From the NCBI RefSeq assembly GCF_020076305.1, contig NZ_JAIQXE010000003.1:744001-808000 (forward strand): a stretch of 64,000 nucleotides of DNA, read 5' to 3'. Below the pieces are notes generated by a model, which saw only the letters and a list, made by a program, of their open reading frames with translations, searched no databases and was not told where the DNA came from. Source of the stretch: Flavihumibacter profundi (GTDB taxonomy: Bacteria; Bacteroidota; Bacteroidia; Chitinophagales; Chitinophagaceae). Below, one piece after another: positions 63,016 to 64,000 of this stretch. Each line of letters starts with the position of its first letter. Position 1 is the first letter of the stretch. A program made the position numbers and the translations under genes.

Positions 63016-64000
63016 ATGGCAGTTATCAACATCGAAGAAGCAAAGTCAAATATTTCCCGGGTAGGTTTCCTGGATATTGAAATTGATCCAACCATGGACC
63101 TGTTTCATGAAATTGAAAGGTTGAAGAAAGAGAAGAATGCAATTATACTTGCGCATTACTACCAGGAGCCGGATATCCAGGATGTTGCCGATTATATTGG
63201 TGATAGCCTTGGCCTTGCGCAACAGGCCGAAAAGACAACTGCAGATATTATTGTTTTTGCGGGGGTTCACTTTATGGCAGAGACTGCGAAGATTTTGAAT
63301 CCATCAAAAAAGGTTTTATTGCCTGATCTCAAAGCTGGTTGTTCACTTGCTGATTCAGCTCCTGCAGACCTTTTCAGTGCATTTAAGCGGCAGCACCCGA
63401 ACCATATTGTGATTTCATATATTAATTGTTCTGCAGATATAAAAGCGCTGAGTGATATCATTTGTACCAGTAGCAATGCAGAAAAAATTATTGAAAGTTT
63501 ACCTGCTGACCAGCCTATTATTTTTGCGCCAGATAAGAACCTTGGGGCATACCTTAACAAGAAAACCGGGAGGAATATGGTTTTGTGGAATGGTGCCTGC
63601 ATGGTTCATGAAATTTTTAGCCTGGAAAAAATAACAAAGCTGAAAATACGGCACCCGAATGCAAAATTGATTGCTCACCCTGAGTGTGAAGCGCCTTTGT
63701 TGCGCATTGCGGACTTCATAGGGAGCACAACGCAGCTTTTGAAGTATTCTCAACAGGATAGTGGAAATGAGTTCATTGTTGCGACGGAAACAGGCATTTT
63801 ACACCAAATGCAAAAAGCGAGTCCTGGTAAAATATTTATTCCGGCTCCTCCGGATAATAGTTGTGCCTGCAATGATTGTCCGCATATGAAACTGAACACC
63901 CTGGAGAAGTTATATCTCTGCATGGAATACGAAACACCTGAAATTACAATGGAAGAATCTCTCCGGCTTGCGGCAAAGAAACCAATTGACAGAATGTTAG
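63016..64000 (+). CDS. nadA: Quinolinate synthase, 3' end cut by the window
   Basis: The frame is open from ATG 63016 to the last base (328 codons). NadA joins iminoaspartate and dihydroxyacetone phosphate to quinolinate, using a 4Fe-4S cluster. The three cluster cysteines are in [17 protein letters not shown] and CACNDCPHM. Other blocks: [39 protein letters not shown] and HPEC. The final few residues are lost at the window edge. Confidence 0.95.
   Translation, partial: MAVINIEEAKSNISRVGFLDIEIDPTMDLFHEIERLKKEKNAIILAHYYQEPDIQDVADYIGDSLGLAQQAEKTTADIIVFAGVHFMAETAKILNPSKKVLLPDLKAGCSLADSAPADLFSAFKRQHPNHIVISYINCSADIKALSDIICTSSNAEKIIESLPADQPIIFAPDKNLGAYLNKKTGRNMVLWNGACMVHEIFSLEKITKLKIRHPNAKLIAHPECEAPLLRIADFIGSTTQLLKYSQQDSGNEFIVATETGILHQMQKASPGKIFIPAPPDNSCACNDCPHMKLNTLEKLYLCMEYETPEITMEESLRLAAKKPIDRML

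Overview
The window looks like the chromosome of a Bacteroidota species, most likely family Chitinophagaceae. Supporting signs are a type IX secretion C-terminal sorting domain, Bacteroidota-restricted families (DUF5606, DUF2480), a futalosine-pathway menaquinone gene, many outer-membrane beta-barrels, Bacteroidota promoters (TTTG, about 19 bp, TAnnTTTG) and few Shine-Dalgarno sequences. Gene content is mostly housekeeping. I see no insertion sequence, prophage, CRISPR array, rRNA or tRNA.

Layout. 0-10.6 kb: a cut-off aspartyl protease, mqnC, a T9SS cargo protein, mgsA, uvrB, then a same-strand run of an orphan ParA ATPase, a CapA-like phosphoesterase, a phosphoribosyltransferase and a small membrane protein, and a ribosome hibernation factor. 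10.6-11.3 kb: a non-coding stretch with a frameshifted VOC/glyoxalase fragment and short tandem repeats. 11.3-21.3 kb: a secreted beta-helix-like protein, a large FAD/Fe-S oxidoreductase, an orphan HigA-like regulator, polA, a sterol-desaturase-family protein and a DsbA-family protein. 21.7-25.7 kb: envelope proteins and an AI-2E-family transporter. 25.7-30.6 kb: a minus-strand locus with a predicted exported glutaminase, two porins and an exported amidohydrolase.

31-39 kb: DUF5606 and an M3 peptidase, a probable small RNA, a sco-fur operon divergent from merC with a palindromic operator inside the merC promoter, an Nfu protein, and a 5-oxoprolinase operon (pxpBCA) that has no canonical start codon for pxpB and is followed by what looks like the tail of a lost transporter. 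39-53 kb: lysine-dehydrogenase-like enzyme, NAD salvage pair (pnuC and a NadR-like kinase), glycosyltransferases, mtgA, LysE, CorA, GH3, inositol monophosphatase, thiL and an S41 peptidase. 53-64 kb: nagA, a nitrilase-family amidase, recX, dnaN, kdsB, aqpZ, ppiD, an AT-rich DnaA-box region that may be oriC, and the start of nadA.

The most unusual signal is a 25-33 bp palindrome present three times (4218, 44644, 54554). Two copies are intergenic. The third is exactly 33 bp inside the amidase gene, adding eleven in-frame codons close to the active-site cysteine. This resembles the Rickettsia palindromic elements that insert into protein-coding genes. The intergenic copy at 4218 differs from the genic copy by a compensatory base-pair swap in the stem.
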